From Bacillus sp. V2I10 (lineage in GTDB: Bacteria; Bacillota; Bacilli; Bacillales; Bacillaceae), in contig NZ_JAUSYV010000001.1 in assembly GCF_030817055.1 (NCBI RefSeq), forward strand, positions 3,186,001-3,250,000: a stretch of 64,000 bases of DNA, written 5' to 3'. The notes below the pieces were generated by a model. That model saw only the letters and a program-made list of their open reading frames with translations. It was not told the origin of the DNA and searched no databases. A program made the position numbers and the translations under genes. Every line of letters starts with the position of its first letter. The first letter of the stretch is position 1. This document shows positions 34,485 to 42,600 of the stretch, piece after piece.

Positions 34485-35240
34485 TTAGACATTGCCTAGA
34501 TAGCTTCGCGTTATGTTTTGGAGAACAATTTTTCCATTCTTACTGTATTTTTCGAATAACTCTGACAGGAGAAAAACAAAACGTTCATACTCTTCGTCAT
34601 TTTTTTTAGGAGCATAGGACGCTGATAAGTTCCTTCCTAAAAATCCTTCATAATCAAATAGCAAATCATTTTGATACTTTTTAAACTCATACTTTCCATC
34701 CTTAAAAAAGCTGTTAAATACTTCTGGAGTTTCCTCCATTCCACCGCTAAATCCCTTAAATTTTGGACAGGTCTTTTGGCAAATTTCTTCGTTCTCTTTA
34801 ATAAGCGGGCTAGTTAAATCTCTGCTATTCCAAATAAGAGCGACATTTGCCTTTTGTTTCAAAATCCGTTGACATTCGATTTTGAATGCTTCTTTATCAA
34901 ACCAATGAAATGCCTGGGCAACGGTTACTAAATCTACACTTTTCCCTTTTAAAGTGGTATTTTCAGCAGTTGCCTTTATTGATTTAAAACGAGAATATAG
35001 TTTTAACGATTGCTCAGCCATCTTTCTCATGTCATCATTTGGCTCTACTCCAAAAACATTTAGACCTCTTTCAAGCAGCTGGCGGCTAAATATCCCCGTA
35101 CCTGAACCAATATCGGCCACAATCCGATCCTCTTTCAGTTGGTTCTCTGAAAACAAATAATCAATATATTCATTAGGGTAACTGGGGCGATATTTCGCAT
35201 ATATATCGGCCTTGTCGGTAAAATTTCCTGTTGTTTTCAC
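34485..35240 (-). CDS. Class I SAM-dependent methyltransferase
   Basis: 251 residues. ADIGSGTGIFSRQLLERG is motif I (SAM loop), GVEPNDDMRKMAEQ gives the acidic residue of motif II, and DLVTVAQAFHWFDKEAFKIE is the family's 'AxHWF' segment typical of Methyltransf_11/DUF-type small-molecule methylases. The target is unknown. It stands alone. Confidence 0.9.
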   Translation of the reverse strand: MKTTGNFTDKADIYAKYRPSYPNEYIDYLFSENQLKEDRIVADIGSGTGIFSRQLLERGLNVFGVEPNDDMRKMAEQSLKLYSRFKSIKATAENTTLKGKSVDLVTVAQAFHWFDKEAFKIECQRILKQKANVALIWNSRDLTSPLIKENEEICQKTCPKFKGFSGGMEETPEVFNSFFKDGKYEFKKYQNDLLFDYEGFLGRNLSASYAPKKNDEEYERFVFLLSELFEKYSKNGKIVLQNITRSYLGNV

Positions 35241-35442
35241 AGTACTACCTTCTTCCCCACGATATTAAGTACAGAAATAGGAACCAAATAATTAATTCCT
35301 GCTTCAACCTCTAAGTCTACAACTTAAGAGTCAGCCAAAGGGATCTGCCTCAGTTCCATTATAAATTCCCGTTAATATATCGTAAATTTTTTGATAACGG
35401 ACCAGTTTCTCAGTATTAAAATTAAGAAATTGGGCTTTTTTC

Positions 35443-35476
35443 GTTACTCTAAAAACGCGCCCGATTGTTGAGTAAT
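35443..35476 (+). repeat. Dispersed repeat copy
   Basis: ACTCTAAAAACGCGCCCGAT then TGTTGAGTAATTAAA, directly before the 3' end of the lipoprotein gene. Confidence 0.7.
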
Positions 35477-35491
35477 TAAATTTTCAATTCC

Positions 35492-35869
35492 CTACTCAGC
35501 TTTACTGTCTTTTAAATAGAATGTTTCCTCATTTTTATCGTCCCATATAATAGTAACCTTCTGTTTTTCATCTTTTTTCGTTACATAACATCCTTTGCAA
35601 TTAGATGTAATATTAATTGTAGCACCTTTGAAATTTTCTTCTGACTTTGTTGTACTTCCATCGTTTATTATTACTTCAAGCAACTGAAATTGAGTGTTGC
35701 CATCTCCATTCTTAAAATGAAACTCGTAACTACCGTCCTCATCATTACCATCGATATTCGCTGAGTATTTTCCAGTCCAATTCTTACTTTCTCCGGTAAG
35801 GTTTATAAATTTATTGCTGCATCCAGTCAAAATCAACAATAATAAAGCTGTAAGAAATATTCTTTTCAT
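35492..35869 (-). CDS. Small lipoprotein of unknown function
   Basis: 125 residues. Signal peptide MKRIFLTALLLLILTGC with lipobox LTGC; the mature part is polar and beta-rich (WTGKYSANIDGNDEDGSYEF, ...EETFYLKDSKAE) with one CKGC pair. Probably anchored to the outer membrane leaflet. GGGGG upstream region supports the ATG. No family recognised. Confidence 0.7.
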   Translation of the reverse strand: MKRIFLTALLLLILTGCSNKFINLTGESKNWTGKYSANIDGNDEDGSYEFHFKNGDGNTQFQLLEVIINDGSTTKSEENFKGATINITSNCKGCYVTKKDEKQKVTIIWDDKNEETFYLKDSKAE

Positions 35870-35889
35870 ATTTATCCCCCGTTCTCTCA

Positions 35890-35930
35890 GCAGTGCATCT
35901 TACTACACAACCGCCCCCGATTACTGAATA
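35890..35930 (+). repeat. Dispersed repeat copy
   Basis: AGTGCATCTTACTACACAAC then CGCCCCCGATTACTGAATAA. Confidence 0.6.
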
Positions 35931-35932
35931 AA

Positions 35933-36223
35933 CTAAGGTGCTACAAACTCAACTTTTATTCTGTCTGGGTCTTCAAAATAAACTGCATAATGCTCATTTC
36001 CACCAGCAAATGGGTGAGCATTTGGATAAAGAATATTAACACCTGTATCTTTTAATTTTTCCGTAATCTCATCAACTTGTTGACGTGAATCAGCACTTTG
36101 ACCACTTTCCCATACCTGGTAAGGAGTGTATCCTAATTCTTCAAGAAACCAGCTCCAAAAATCAATTGACCTTTTGAGATTAGATACATAGATTTCAATG
36201 TGATGAAGTAATCCTTTAGACAA
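35933..36223 (-). CDS. VOC-family protein with internal deletion
   Basis: 96 residues; homologues are about 125-130. The N-terminus MSKGLLHHIEIYVSNLKRSI and C-terminus GGNEHYAVYFEDPDRIKVEF are intact. Between GYTPYQVWESGQS and ADSRQQVDEITEKL the central strands, expected to carry the ligand and metal contacts, are missing. The reading frame is retained. Probably non-functional, or a shortened paralogue. GGGAGAA upstream of the ATG. Confidence 0.75.
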   Translation of the reverse strand: MSKGLLHHIEIYVSNLKRSIDFWSWFLEELGYTPYQVWESGQSADSRQQVDEITEKLKDTGVNILYPNAHPFAGGNEHYAVYFEDPDRIKVEFVAP

Positions 36224-36326
36224 GTTATAATTCTCCCTTCACTTTAAGCAATTCTTAACAATCCTGCCAGATTGCTTAATACCAATCATTTCAAAACAAG
36301 GCTGTAATCACAATGATTATTTTCAC

Positions 36327-36464
36327 AGAAAAAGAAGCTTATCTTATTCAAGATAAGCCCCCGATTGTGGAATATCATTTATGTTGTCTTATCGAAGAAA
36401 AGCGCCCGATTGTTGAAGATCATTATATAGCCTTATTGAACAAAAGCACCCGTTAGGGGAAGAA
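36327..36464 (+). repeat. Cluster of three dispersed repeat units
   Basis: GCTTATCTtattcaAGATAAGC hairpin plus CCCCGATTGTGG; then CATTTATGTTGTCTTATC, AAAGCGCCCGATTGTTGAAG; then AAAGCACCCGTTAGGGG. Unit spacing about 47 bp. Confidence 0.85.
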
Positions 36465-36471
36465 GAAAAAT

Positions 36472-36810
36472 TCATTTTTCAAATCTAACTAACGTTTTTT
36501 CGGGTATTTCAATTTGGTTAATATCAAAATTATTGATTTGGAGGGTTATTTCACCCTCTCGCTTTTCAGCTTCTTCTCCTACCCAACAACTATACAGTTC
36601 AAAAAAATCGCCTTTCTTGAGGTAATTGTCCTTAATTTTACATAGTTCTATTAGCTTCTTCTTCGATTGGACACACGTTTTTGGGTTCATATATTCCGTA
36701 ATCTCAATTCCCCAATGACTTGATACTTCATAAACGTAAGGAGTAGTAAACTGATATTTCTTTACATTTAGGCCCGATTGTTGATCAGAACAATTGAAAC
36801 CACTCTTCAA
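36472..36810 (-). CDS. Unknown protein whose 5' end derives from a repeat block
   Basis: 112 codons. The last ~98 residues (NVKKYQFTTPYVYEVSSHWG..., ending IPEKTLVRFEK) look like a genuine protein. The first 14 (MKSGFNCSDQQSGL) are encoded by the inverse of the GGCCCGATTGTTGATCAG block that starts at 36771, so the original 5' end has been replaced. Possibly a truncated gene. Family not recognised; one Cys-containing YSCWVGEEAEKREGE segment. Confidence 0.45.
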   Translation of the reverse strand: MKSGFNCSDQQSGLNVKKYQFTTPYVYEVSSHWGIEITEYMNPKTCVQSKKKLIELCKIKDNYLKKGDFFELYSCWVGEEAEKREGEITLQINNFDINQIEIPEKTLVRFEK

Positions 36811-36875
36811 TTAAACTCCCTCTATAAAGAAAGGAATAACTCTGGATTTCTAGCTTTTTCTTAAGATTTCATTAG
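36771..36875. repeat. ~100-bp block shared with 15163-15263
   Basis: GGCCCGATTGTTGATCAG, then ACCACTCTTCAATTAAACTC and AAAGAAAGGAATAACTCTGG. It may be the outer right end of the IS110 element or a separate repeat into which it is linked. Confidence 0.75.
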
Positions 36876-37232
36876 GATTTATTTTAATTAGACATCAAAG
36901 TCATGGAAGTAAGTTGAAAGTATGGTTATTTTTGGTGCGTTAGAGAAAAAAAGTCCTTAACTACCTAACCACTCCTATCCAAAAAGTGGTTACCTAGTTA
37001 AAGTATGGTTGCACTGGTGGATGTCCACATGTCTCATGGAGGTCAACCCTCCCATATCTCACAGAGTCTACGCTCCAAAATTCCTTCGTCCAACCTTTCC
37101 ATGAGGTGGATGTCAGTGATGCTGCCCGACAGGATCAAAGTCCGTACTTTAATTGTTTTACTGACTAATCCGTGCTTCAAATGTCTAAATAATAATCCTA
37201 AATAAAACCTTTTGAATATTAACTAATGAACC

Positions 37233-38519
37233 CTAAGCTGCTTTCAGTAAAGGAGCCATATGAGGAATATCCTTCAACATTCTATCTTCACTAAATTCAC
37301 ATTGTTTTGTACCAATCGTAAAAAGAATACGTATCAGCTTATTACATATCGCTATAAGAGACTGCATTTTCTTTAGAGGATTATTTTTACGTGTTGTAAA
37401 ATACTCATGTAAAGCTTTAAAAGCAGTGTTCTTAGCTACCAAAGGCATCGCTACTCGGAAGAGGAGAGCCCTTAGTGTCTTCCTACCTCTCTTTGTAATC
37501 TTCGTATGCCCTTTGTGCTTTCCAGAGGTGTTCTCCTTTAAACTCAACCCAGCTAACTTGATGATTTGTCGAGGGTGAGAATAGTAACTTAAATTCCCTA
37601 CTTCAGAAAAGAAGCCAGCTACAGTGTCCTTGCCGATTCCTGTGATGGCCAACATTTGTTGAACACCTGGTATCCGTTCAAGGAGTCCATCAATATCAGA
37701 TTCTAGTTCTTCGAACTTTTCATTTATTAACTCATACTTGTCTAGTAAAGTGCGAAGCTCTAATTTAGCCATCCTTGAACCTTCACGAATACCGATAGAG
37801 TCTTTGGCTACCCGTTTAAGTTCTTGAATTTTACTGAGTCCAACCGCACGTTTTACAGCCTTTCTGAGGTGAATTAGGATCTCTTGTTCCGAGACTATCT
37901 CTAACTCATGTGGTAATACGTTTAACTTTAATAATTGTAATGCTGCTTTTCCTTCCCAATCCTTAAACACTGTAAGGAATTCAGGAAAATATCGATCTAA
38001 CCAGTTATGAATTTGCCCCTGCACAGCTTGTAAGTCAACAAATAAGAGATCGCGTATTTTCCTTGCCACACGAAGTTCTGCATAAACTCCTTGTGGAATA
38101 TTAGGTTCGGCATATCTCCCATCTTTGACTAGTTGTGCAATGACTTTAGCGTCCTTCACATCATTTTTGGTTGGAGAATTATCATCTAATTCTTTAGATT
38201 TCTTCACATGCATAGGATTTACAACTACAAACTTTATCTCCTCTTCTTTCAGAAAATGAGCGAGGTTGAGCCAATAATGACCTGTCGGCTCCATTCCTAT
38301 TATCGCCTGTTCCATGCCGTTCTGTTCCATCAAATGTTTTATCCAGCCTAAAAAGAGTTCAAAATGATCTTTGGTGTTCTCAAAGTGACAAGGTGTTCCA
38401 AACTCTAGTCCTCTAAAATCTTGAGCACGAGCTACATGCTTGTACTTCGCAATATCTACACCTACAATTAGTGTTTGAGAAGTTATTTGAGCAATCTTTT
38501 CATTTTGGTTATAATTCAT
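37233..38519 (-). CDS. IS110-family transposase (DEDD recombinase)
   Basis: 428 residues. N-terminal RuvC-like domain: VGVDIAKYKHVARAQD (first Asp), IIGMEPTGHYWLNLAHFL (Glu), VNPMHVKKSKELDDNSPTKN and DVKDAKVIAQL (final Asp pair). C-terminal Tnp_20 domain: IPGVQQMLAITGIGKDTVAG and IIKLAGLSLKENTSGKHKGH with the conserved Ser. It uses a non-coding bridge RNA encoded by the element to join donor and target. AGGAGG precedes the ATG. Full length and uninterrupted, so the element may be active. Confidence 0.95.
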   Translation of the reverse strand: MNYNQNEKIAQITSQTLIVGVDIAKYKHVARAQDFRGLEFGTPCHFENTKDHFELFLGWIKHLMEQNGMEQAIIGMEPTGHYWLNLAHFLKEEEIKFVVVNPMHVKKSKELDDNSPTKNDVKDAKVIAQLVKDGRYAEPNIPQGVYAELRVARKIRDLLFVDLQAVQGQIHNWLDRYFPEFLTVFKDWEGKAALQLLKLNVLPHELEIVSEQEILIHLRKAVKRAVGLSKIQELKRVAKDSIGIREGSRMAKLELRTLLDKYELINEKFEELESDIDGLLERIPGVQQMLAITGIGKDTVAGFFSEVGNLSYYSHPRQIIKLAGLSLKENTSGKHKGHTKITKRGRKTLRALLFRVAMPLVAKNTAFKALHEYFTTRKNNPLKKMQSLIAICNKLIRILFTIGTKQCEFSEDRMLKDIPHMAPLLKAA

Positions 38520-38636
38520 ATTGAAGGCCTCCTGGTATATATGTTTTGTCCTTTTCGCTGGCCAGCTTCAGGACACTCATATCTTACCAAGAGGTTTATT
38601 TTTTGTTCAAATCCCATTTTTCTTCATTACAGGAAT
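38520..38636 (-). ncRNA. Candidate IS110 bridge RNA region
   Basis: The ~117-bp region between the element end and the transposase is conserved in the deleted copy (15456-15570). On the minus strand GTCCTGAAGCTGGCCAGC with AAGGAC forms a nested stem, and other loops surround it. In IS110-group elements this position encodes the bridge RNA carrying target- and donor-binding loops. Assignment rests on position, conservation and foldability, not on a matched covariance model. Confidence 0.55.
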
Positions 38637-38700
38637 GCTGCCCTTTTCTTTAATAAGAAAAGGCGACACTTTGTTAAGCAATCGCCCCCTTTAATTAAAT
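38637..38700 (+). repeat. Dispersed repeat copy flanking the IS110 element
   Basis: GCTGCCC then GGCGA...TCGCC hairpin (CACTTTGTTAAGCAA loop) and CCCCTTTAATTAAAT tail. Confidence 0.7.
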
Positions 38701-38704
38701 AACA

Positions 38705-39319
38705 TTAACTATTTTCAACTATAAAATCTGCATCTCGTAATCTAACTACGGTACTTTTATTATCATTTTCATATTTGAACAATCTTTCTTCTATTGATTT
38801 TCCGTTTTTCTCAATAAATAACTCTTCCCTATCATAGTGTGGAAATATTGCTGTTTTAGTTATCTTTAATGCATTGAAATTGTTTAATTTTATGGAATTC
38901 ATTTCTGGAGTGAAAAAATTTGCCACTCCGATATCCGGACCTAGTACCATTGCTCCTGCACTAACTCCAACAAACACCGTGTTTCGTTTTGATAAGTCCT
39001 TTAATTTATTATCAGCTCCACTTTTTCGTAGGTGATGCAACAAATAAAAAGGATTGCCACCTGAGAGATAGATAATATTTGAACTACTAAGATAATCTAA
39101 ATTATCGTGCTCTACATCACAAAATTCTATTTTCTGAAAACCCAAGTTAGTCAGATCAACTTTGGCTTTCTTTGCATATTTGTTATTTTCCTTATGATGA
39201 GAAGCAGTAGTAATAATAGCTATTCTTATTTCTTTTTTATCGATATCAATCTGTTCAAGAAATTTCTTTTTTATGTTCTCAGAGGAAAAACCATTTGTCG
39301 TTAAGATAATTTTGGCCAA
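38705..39319 (-). CDS. Peptidase E-like (S51 family) hydrolase
   Basis: 204 residues with the class I glutamine-amidotransferase-like fold. IIYLSGGNPFYLLHHLR, TVFVGVSAGAMVLG with the nucleophilic Ser, and AIFPHYDREEL with the His region match peptidase S51 and related proteins. E. coli PepE cleaves Asp-X dipeptides; Bacillus homologues are often of unknown role. A region upstream offers a weak GGTGAT site before the ATG. Confidence 0.87.
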   Translation of the reverse strand: MAKIILTTNGFSSENIKKKFLEQIDIDKKEIRIAIITTASHHKENNKYAKKAKVDLTNLGFQKIEFCDVEHDNLDYLSSSNIIYLSGGNPFYLLHHLRKSGADNKLKDLSKRNTVFVGVSAGAMVLGPDIGVANFFTPEMNSIKLNNFNALKITKTAIFPHYDREELFIEKNGKSIEERLFKYENDNKSTVVRLRDADFIVENS

Positions 39320-39384
39320 TAAATCACCTCATTTTAACTCAATAAGAAAGTTGTTACCCACTTAAACTGCCCAAATCCTCAATA

Positions 39385-39479
39385 TGAAAAGCGATCACAC
39401 TATTCTGCAATCGCCCCCGATTGTTGAATATCATTTATGTAGTCTTATCGAGGAAAAGCTCCCTTTAATGGAAGATCGT
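39385..39479 (+). repeat. Pair of dispersed repeat units
   Basis: GCGATCacactattctgcAATCGC hairpin with CCCCGATTGTTGAATATC, then ATTTATGTAGTCTTATCG and AAAGCTCCCTTTAATGG. Confidence 0.85.
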
Positions 39480-39640
39480 TCAAAAATAAACCGAGATAAA
39501 AGAAGTTTTGGGTACTTCCCCTTTAGCACAACCTGCTTACCAATTATTATGCTTTAGATAAAAACTCATTTATTGATAAGGAAAAATTACCTGTCATGGG
39601 AATTTAATTTTCAACCATCCTAATAATGGAGGTGAAAACA

Positions 39641-39790
39641 ATGGCAGACATAAATCCTATTGAGTATACAGGGAAAGTTTTGGATCAAAGAAATAACCTT
39701 ACCGGTCCTGACGATCCAGGTAAGCGACCCTATCCAGAAAAACCACAACATGTATCTATTCAGCAGCCAAATAGTAAAAATGTTCAATAG
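39641..39790 (+). CDS. 49-residue small hydrophilic protein
   Basis: MADINPIEYTGKVLDQRNNL, then TGPDDPGKRPYPEKPQHVSI and QQPNSKNVQ. An excellent ribosome-binding site (GGAGGTG, 7 nt before ATG) and a downstream terminator make expression likely. Proline- and asparagine-rich, with no hydrophobic segment. No family recognised; possibly a small spore-related protein by composition. Confidence 0.6.
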   Translation: MADINPIEYTGKVLDQRNNLTGPDDPGKRPYPEKPQHVSIQQPNSKNVQ

Positions 39791-39856
39791 CCTGTTTAGT
39801 AAAACTTCAGGTATTATCTAAAGTTATAATAGTGTCACATAAGTTAATTAGTGAGA

Positions 39857-39884
39857 CGGGCTGCTATTGCTGCAGCCTTTTAAT
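39857..39884 (+). terminator. Rho-independent terminator
   Basis: GGCTGC pairs with GCAGCC, then TTTTAATATTT; 70 bp after the small ORF. Confidence 0.6.
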
Positions 39885-39892
39885 ATTTACTG

Positions 39893-40002
39893 TTTTTTCA
39901 TACACAAACCACATAGCAGCAATATAATAAAAGCTGTCTCCAACATTTGTAATAATTCTTCCGAGAAATAAGTACAAAAAATTTCTATTGCTCCTAAGCA
40001 AA
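39893..40002 (-). pseudogene. N-terminal fragment of an MFS (BacE/EntS-like) exporter
   Basis: Reads LRSNRNFLYLFLGRIITNVG then DSFYYIAAMWFVYEKT, the first membrane helix and loop of MFS_3-type exporters. The frame ends at about 39893 and the rest is gone. Confidence 0.6.
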
Positions 40003-40452
40003 TCTAACAAATAAACATCCAATGTATTTTGGTCGAAGATATTTTCTTAAATCTGTAAAGAAAAGCCCATATGAAAATTACACCATTTTTCACTGTGTAT
40101 TCTTGAAAAAATTGTATTAAATCCTAATGCTCCAAGGACATAAACCAAAGATGTCAGATCAGGAGAATAGTCTAGATTCAAGAAAATGAATTGATACATC
40201 TTTGTTTATAGAAAAACATCATACAGCCATTTTGCCTTCCACATATACCTTTAAAGTTACTCAACCATCCTCCCTATTTAAAGAAAGGAATAACTCGGGA
40301 TTTCTAGCTGTCCTTTTCTTGAATAAATGACAATTTCAAGGTGTTCCCTTTCCTTCCTTCCTCCACAATATGGCCCTTATGTGGAATAACTTCTGAATCC
40401 GCTTACTCCGTTAAACTGCCCTATTCTGGAATAACAGAAGAGCTTCAATTAG
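40003..40452. other. Gap with repeat debris only
   Basis: Contains the partial 100-bp block (40262-40322) and a CAATATGGCCCTTATGTGG repeat tail near 40367. No coding signal. Confidence 0.5.
40262..40322. repeat. Partial copy of the IS110-flank block
   Basis: TCAACCATCCTCCCTATTTA, AAGAAAGGAATAACTCGGG, ATTTCTAGCTG match the block at 36771-36875 and 15163-15263, here without any transposase sequence nearby. Confidence 0.7.
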
Positions 40453-41127
40453 CTATTGCTGTAATCGTTTATTAAGTCCATCTAATAAAACTTGAAGACC
40501 AAATTCAAATTGTTTGTCACTATTTATGGATACTGAATAATCAGCAAGTTCAACTAAAGACGGATATTTATTAACAGGTAAAGACTGAAACATATTTCTT
40601 GCCTGTTCAAAAGCTTCATTAACCTCTAATCCTTGGATTTTAGCTATTTGAACCTGTATCATTTCATCTCTTACAAATGAAAGAACATAATTATTAAATA
40701 AACTAGCCGTAGCTGGAACATCCTCTGACCTAAAACCAGCATTAATAAGAATTCGGTATATATTCTCAATTAATTGAAGTCGATCAGGAGTCATTGGTAC
40801 TGTTTCGGTCATTATTTCTACTGAATCCCGAATAGACAACAATGCTTGTCGAAACTCATTCCCAAGTTCAATGAGCTGCTCATACCATTCTTTAGACGAA
40901 TCAGGAAATGAGATATTTTTAGAGATCTGCTCAGATAATAACTGTAATAATTCATATTTATTTTCGATGTGCCAATATAGAGATGCAGCACTTGTATTAA
41001 GGGCGTTCGCCACATTTCTCATAGACAGTTTTTTTAAGCCATCTTTATTAATCAAGTCGATCGCTGTTTGAATAATTTTACTTTGATCCAGCGATCCATA
41101 TTCTGAATTTTGTTTTTTTCTAGCCAT
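40453..41127 (-). CDS. TetR-family repressor with TetR-C-like ligand domain
   Basis: 224 residues. Helix-turn-helix: SKIIQTAIDLINKDGLKKLS, MRNVANALNTSAASLYWHIE. This spacing and 'SLYWHI' are the hallmark of the TetR (tetracycline repressor) subgroup with TetR_C_1. The start at 41127 has AGGAGG upstream; the longer form from 41163 lacks one. It diverges from a membrane protein gene with two TTAACACTGTTAA operators between them, indicating repression of both. Confidence 0.92.
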   Translation of the reverse strand: MARKKQNSEYGSLDQSKIIQTAIDLINKDGLKKLSMRNVANALNTSAASLYWHIENKYELLQLLSEQISKNISFPDSSKEWYEQLIELGNEFRQALLSIRDSVEIMTETVPMTPDRLQLIENIYRILINAGFRSEDVPATASLFNNYVLSFVRDEMIQVQIAKIQGLEVNEAFEQARNMFQSLPVNKYPSLVELADYSVSINSDKQFEFGLQVLLDGLNKRLQQ

Positions 41128-41176
41128 TTGTATACCTCCTATACCCATTGACAATATTAACATTTATGCCTTAAAC

Positions 41177-41210
41177 TTAACACTGTTAAACAAAAATTTA
41201 ACAGTGTTAA
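41177..41210. promoter_or_regulatory. Tandem palindromic TetR operators
   Basis: TTAACACTGTTAA (41177-41189) and TTAACAGTGTTAA (41198-41210), each nearly self-complementary, 8 bp apart, between divergent start codons. Confidence 0.8.
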
Positions 41211-41230
41211 ATTAATGGGGTGATTAAATA

Positions 41231-41761
41231 TTGAAAGGGAATAATAAGAAAAACAAATTAAATCAAAGAAATTGGTTACTAATTTTTCATTTAATTTCAA
41301 CCGTTCTATTTGTTGGAGGCAGCTTTACTCAATGGATTCTTTTGATTTCAGCTTTAACAACAAATACGCCTGATGTTTTAAAGGTTTCTCATCATCTAAT
41401 GCATATTGTGGACCTATCATTGATAATACCTGGTCTTTTAGGAGTCATTATTACTGGTATATTCCTGTCTCTCAAGACACACTGGGGATTTTTTAAACAT
41501 TACTGGATTATTACTAAAGAAATCATAACTTTAATTACTATAGGGATAGGTAGTATTTTAAATATCTGGGTTCAAGGTTCAATTAAAATTACTACTGAAA
41601 AAGGATTAAATGCGCTGGATGATCCAATATATCTTCATGACCGAAATATGCTAATAATCAGTGCCGCCATTCAGACCTCATTATTGGTTTTTGTCATTGT
41701 TATTTCTGTTTTGAAGCCATGGGGTAAACGGAAGGGAAAAACAAATTCGGTAAACTCATAA
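41231..41761 (+). CDS. DUF2269-like integral membrane protein
   Basis: 176 residues with four membrane segments: WLLIFHLISTVLFVGGSFTQ, LSLIIPGLLGVIITGIFLSL, IITLITIGIGSILNIW and TSLLVFVIVISVLKPW. The HLISTVLFVGG opening resembles DUF2269/CopD-like proteins. TTG start with GGGGTGA upstream. Probably the target of the divergent TetR regulator, thus inducible; role unknown. Confidence 0.72.
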   Translation: MKGNNKKNKLNQRNWLLIFHLISTVLFVGGSFTQWILLISALTTNTPDVLKVSHHLMHIVDLSLIIPGLLGVIITGIFLSLKTHWGFFKHYWIITKEIITLITIGIGSILNIWVQGSIKITTEKGLNALDDPIYLHDRNMLIISAAIQTSLLVFVIVISVLKPWGKRKGKTNSVNS

Positions 41762-41795
41762 ATTATTGCTTATTAACAAATACAGCTAAAGTGTC

Positions 41796-41826
41796 AAAAA
41801 CCTCGTTGAGATTCAACGAGGTTTAC
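41796..41826 (+). terminator. Rho-independent terminator
   Basis: AAACCTCGTTGA pairs perfectly with TCAACGAGGTTT. Confidence 0.8.
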
Positions 41827-41888
41827 AATTAATCAATAATGAAGGGTCTTTATTTCAATATAACCCAAAAGTAAAAAGTAACTTTCCT

Positions 41889-41975
41889 ATAGAAATGCGC
41901 CCGATTGCGGAAGATCGTTTTACTGTATGTTGGCTGTACTTTTATTCCTGAAAAGCCCCCGTTTGTTCAATAAGA
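41889..41975 (+). repeat. Pair of dispersed repeat units
   Basis: TATAGAAATGCGCCCGATTG CGGAAGATCG, then TCCTGAAAAGCCCCCGTTTG TTCAATAAG; about 60 bp apart. Confidence 0.75.
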
Positions 41976-42054
41976 AATAAGAGGCTTAATATTAATTTAG
42001 GAGGATAGAAAAATAATATATAGGATTAGTTTAACTTTATTACTATAAATCCAA

Positions 42055-42079
42055 AACACCGTCCAACAATGAACGGTGT
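42055..42079. terminator. Hairpin terminator candidate for the VOC gene
   Basis: AACACCGT pairs with ACGGTGTA around CCAACAATGA; about 30 bp after the minus-strand VOC stop. T-run weak. Confidence 0.45.
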
Positions 42080-42110
42080 ATGAATTACTTTATTATTTTT
42101 TCATTGTGGT

Positions 42111-42491
42111 TTACTTTTTTTCCATGACTGCAAAGTAATTTTCTTCATTATCGGCAAAGTTAAATACCCTACCAGAAGGCATATTTACAATTTCACCGAC
42201 TTTGATATTTTTATTGGATAAATCGGTATATAATTCATCAAAGTTTTCCGAGAAAAACATTAACGAAGGTGTACCAAGATTTAATCCAGGTGACATTTTA
42301 GCAACGAATTCCTTATTGTGCAGAATGATGCTTGTTTCTGTGTCCTTTGTTGGAGCCATTTCAATCCATCTCATTCCTTGACCGTTATCTTCATCAGAAA
42401 TTACGCTAAACCCTACTTTTTTTGTCCAAAAATTCACTGCCTCATCTTGGTTATTTACATACAACATAATTTGACCGACTTTACTAATCAT
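42111..42491 (-). CDS. VOC-family protein
   Basis: 126 residues. ISKVGQIMLYVNNQDEAVNF, WTKKVGFSVISDEDNGQGMR, TSIILHNKE and FADNEENYFAVMEKK give the paired beta-alpha-beta-beta-beta modules. The start at 42491 has GGGAGTGGG 7 nt upstream; the longer frame from 42545 does not. Small-molecule binding or thiol-conjugation role is typical for the fold; no substrate known. Adjacent to, but probably not within, the arsR cassette. Confidence 0.85.
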   Translation of the reverse strand: MISKVGQIMLYVNNQDEAVNFWTKKVGFSVISDEDNGQGMRWIEMAPTKDTETSIILHNKEFVAKMSPGLNLGTPSLMFFSENFDELYTDLSNKNIKVGEIVNMPSGRVFNFADNEENYFAVMEKK

Positions 42492-42600
42492 TGATTTTCC
42501 CACTCCCTTGTATAAGTAATTACCAAACTCCATGCTCCTAATCATTACTATAGATACTGGTTTCTTTACTGAACCGGCCTGCCGTGCGCGTGGTATTTCC

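Larger units (their letters stand above)
37119..38643 (-). mobile_element. Intact IS110-family insertion sequence
   Basis: Bounded by direct ATGCTGCCC at 37119-37127 and 38635-38643, giving about 1.52 kb, normal for IS110. It contains one complete transposase gene, a ~120-bp 5' non-coding end and a ~105-bp 3' end, no long inverted repeats. The outer limit is uncertain, because homology with the deleted copy also extends left to 36771. The ends coincide with the GCCC core of the dispersed repeat. Confidence 0.8.
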
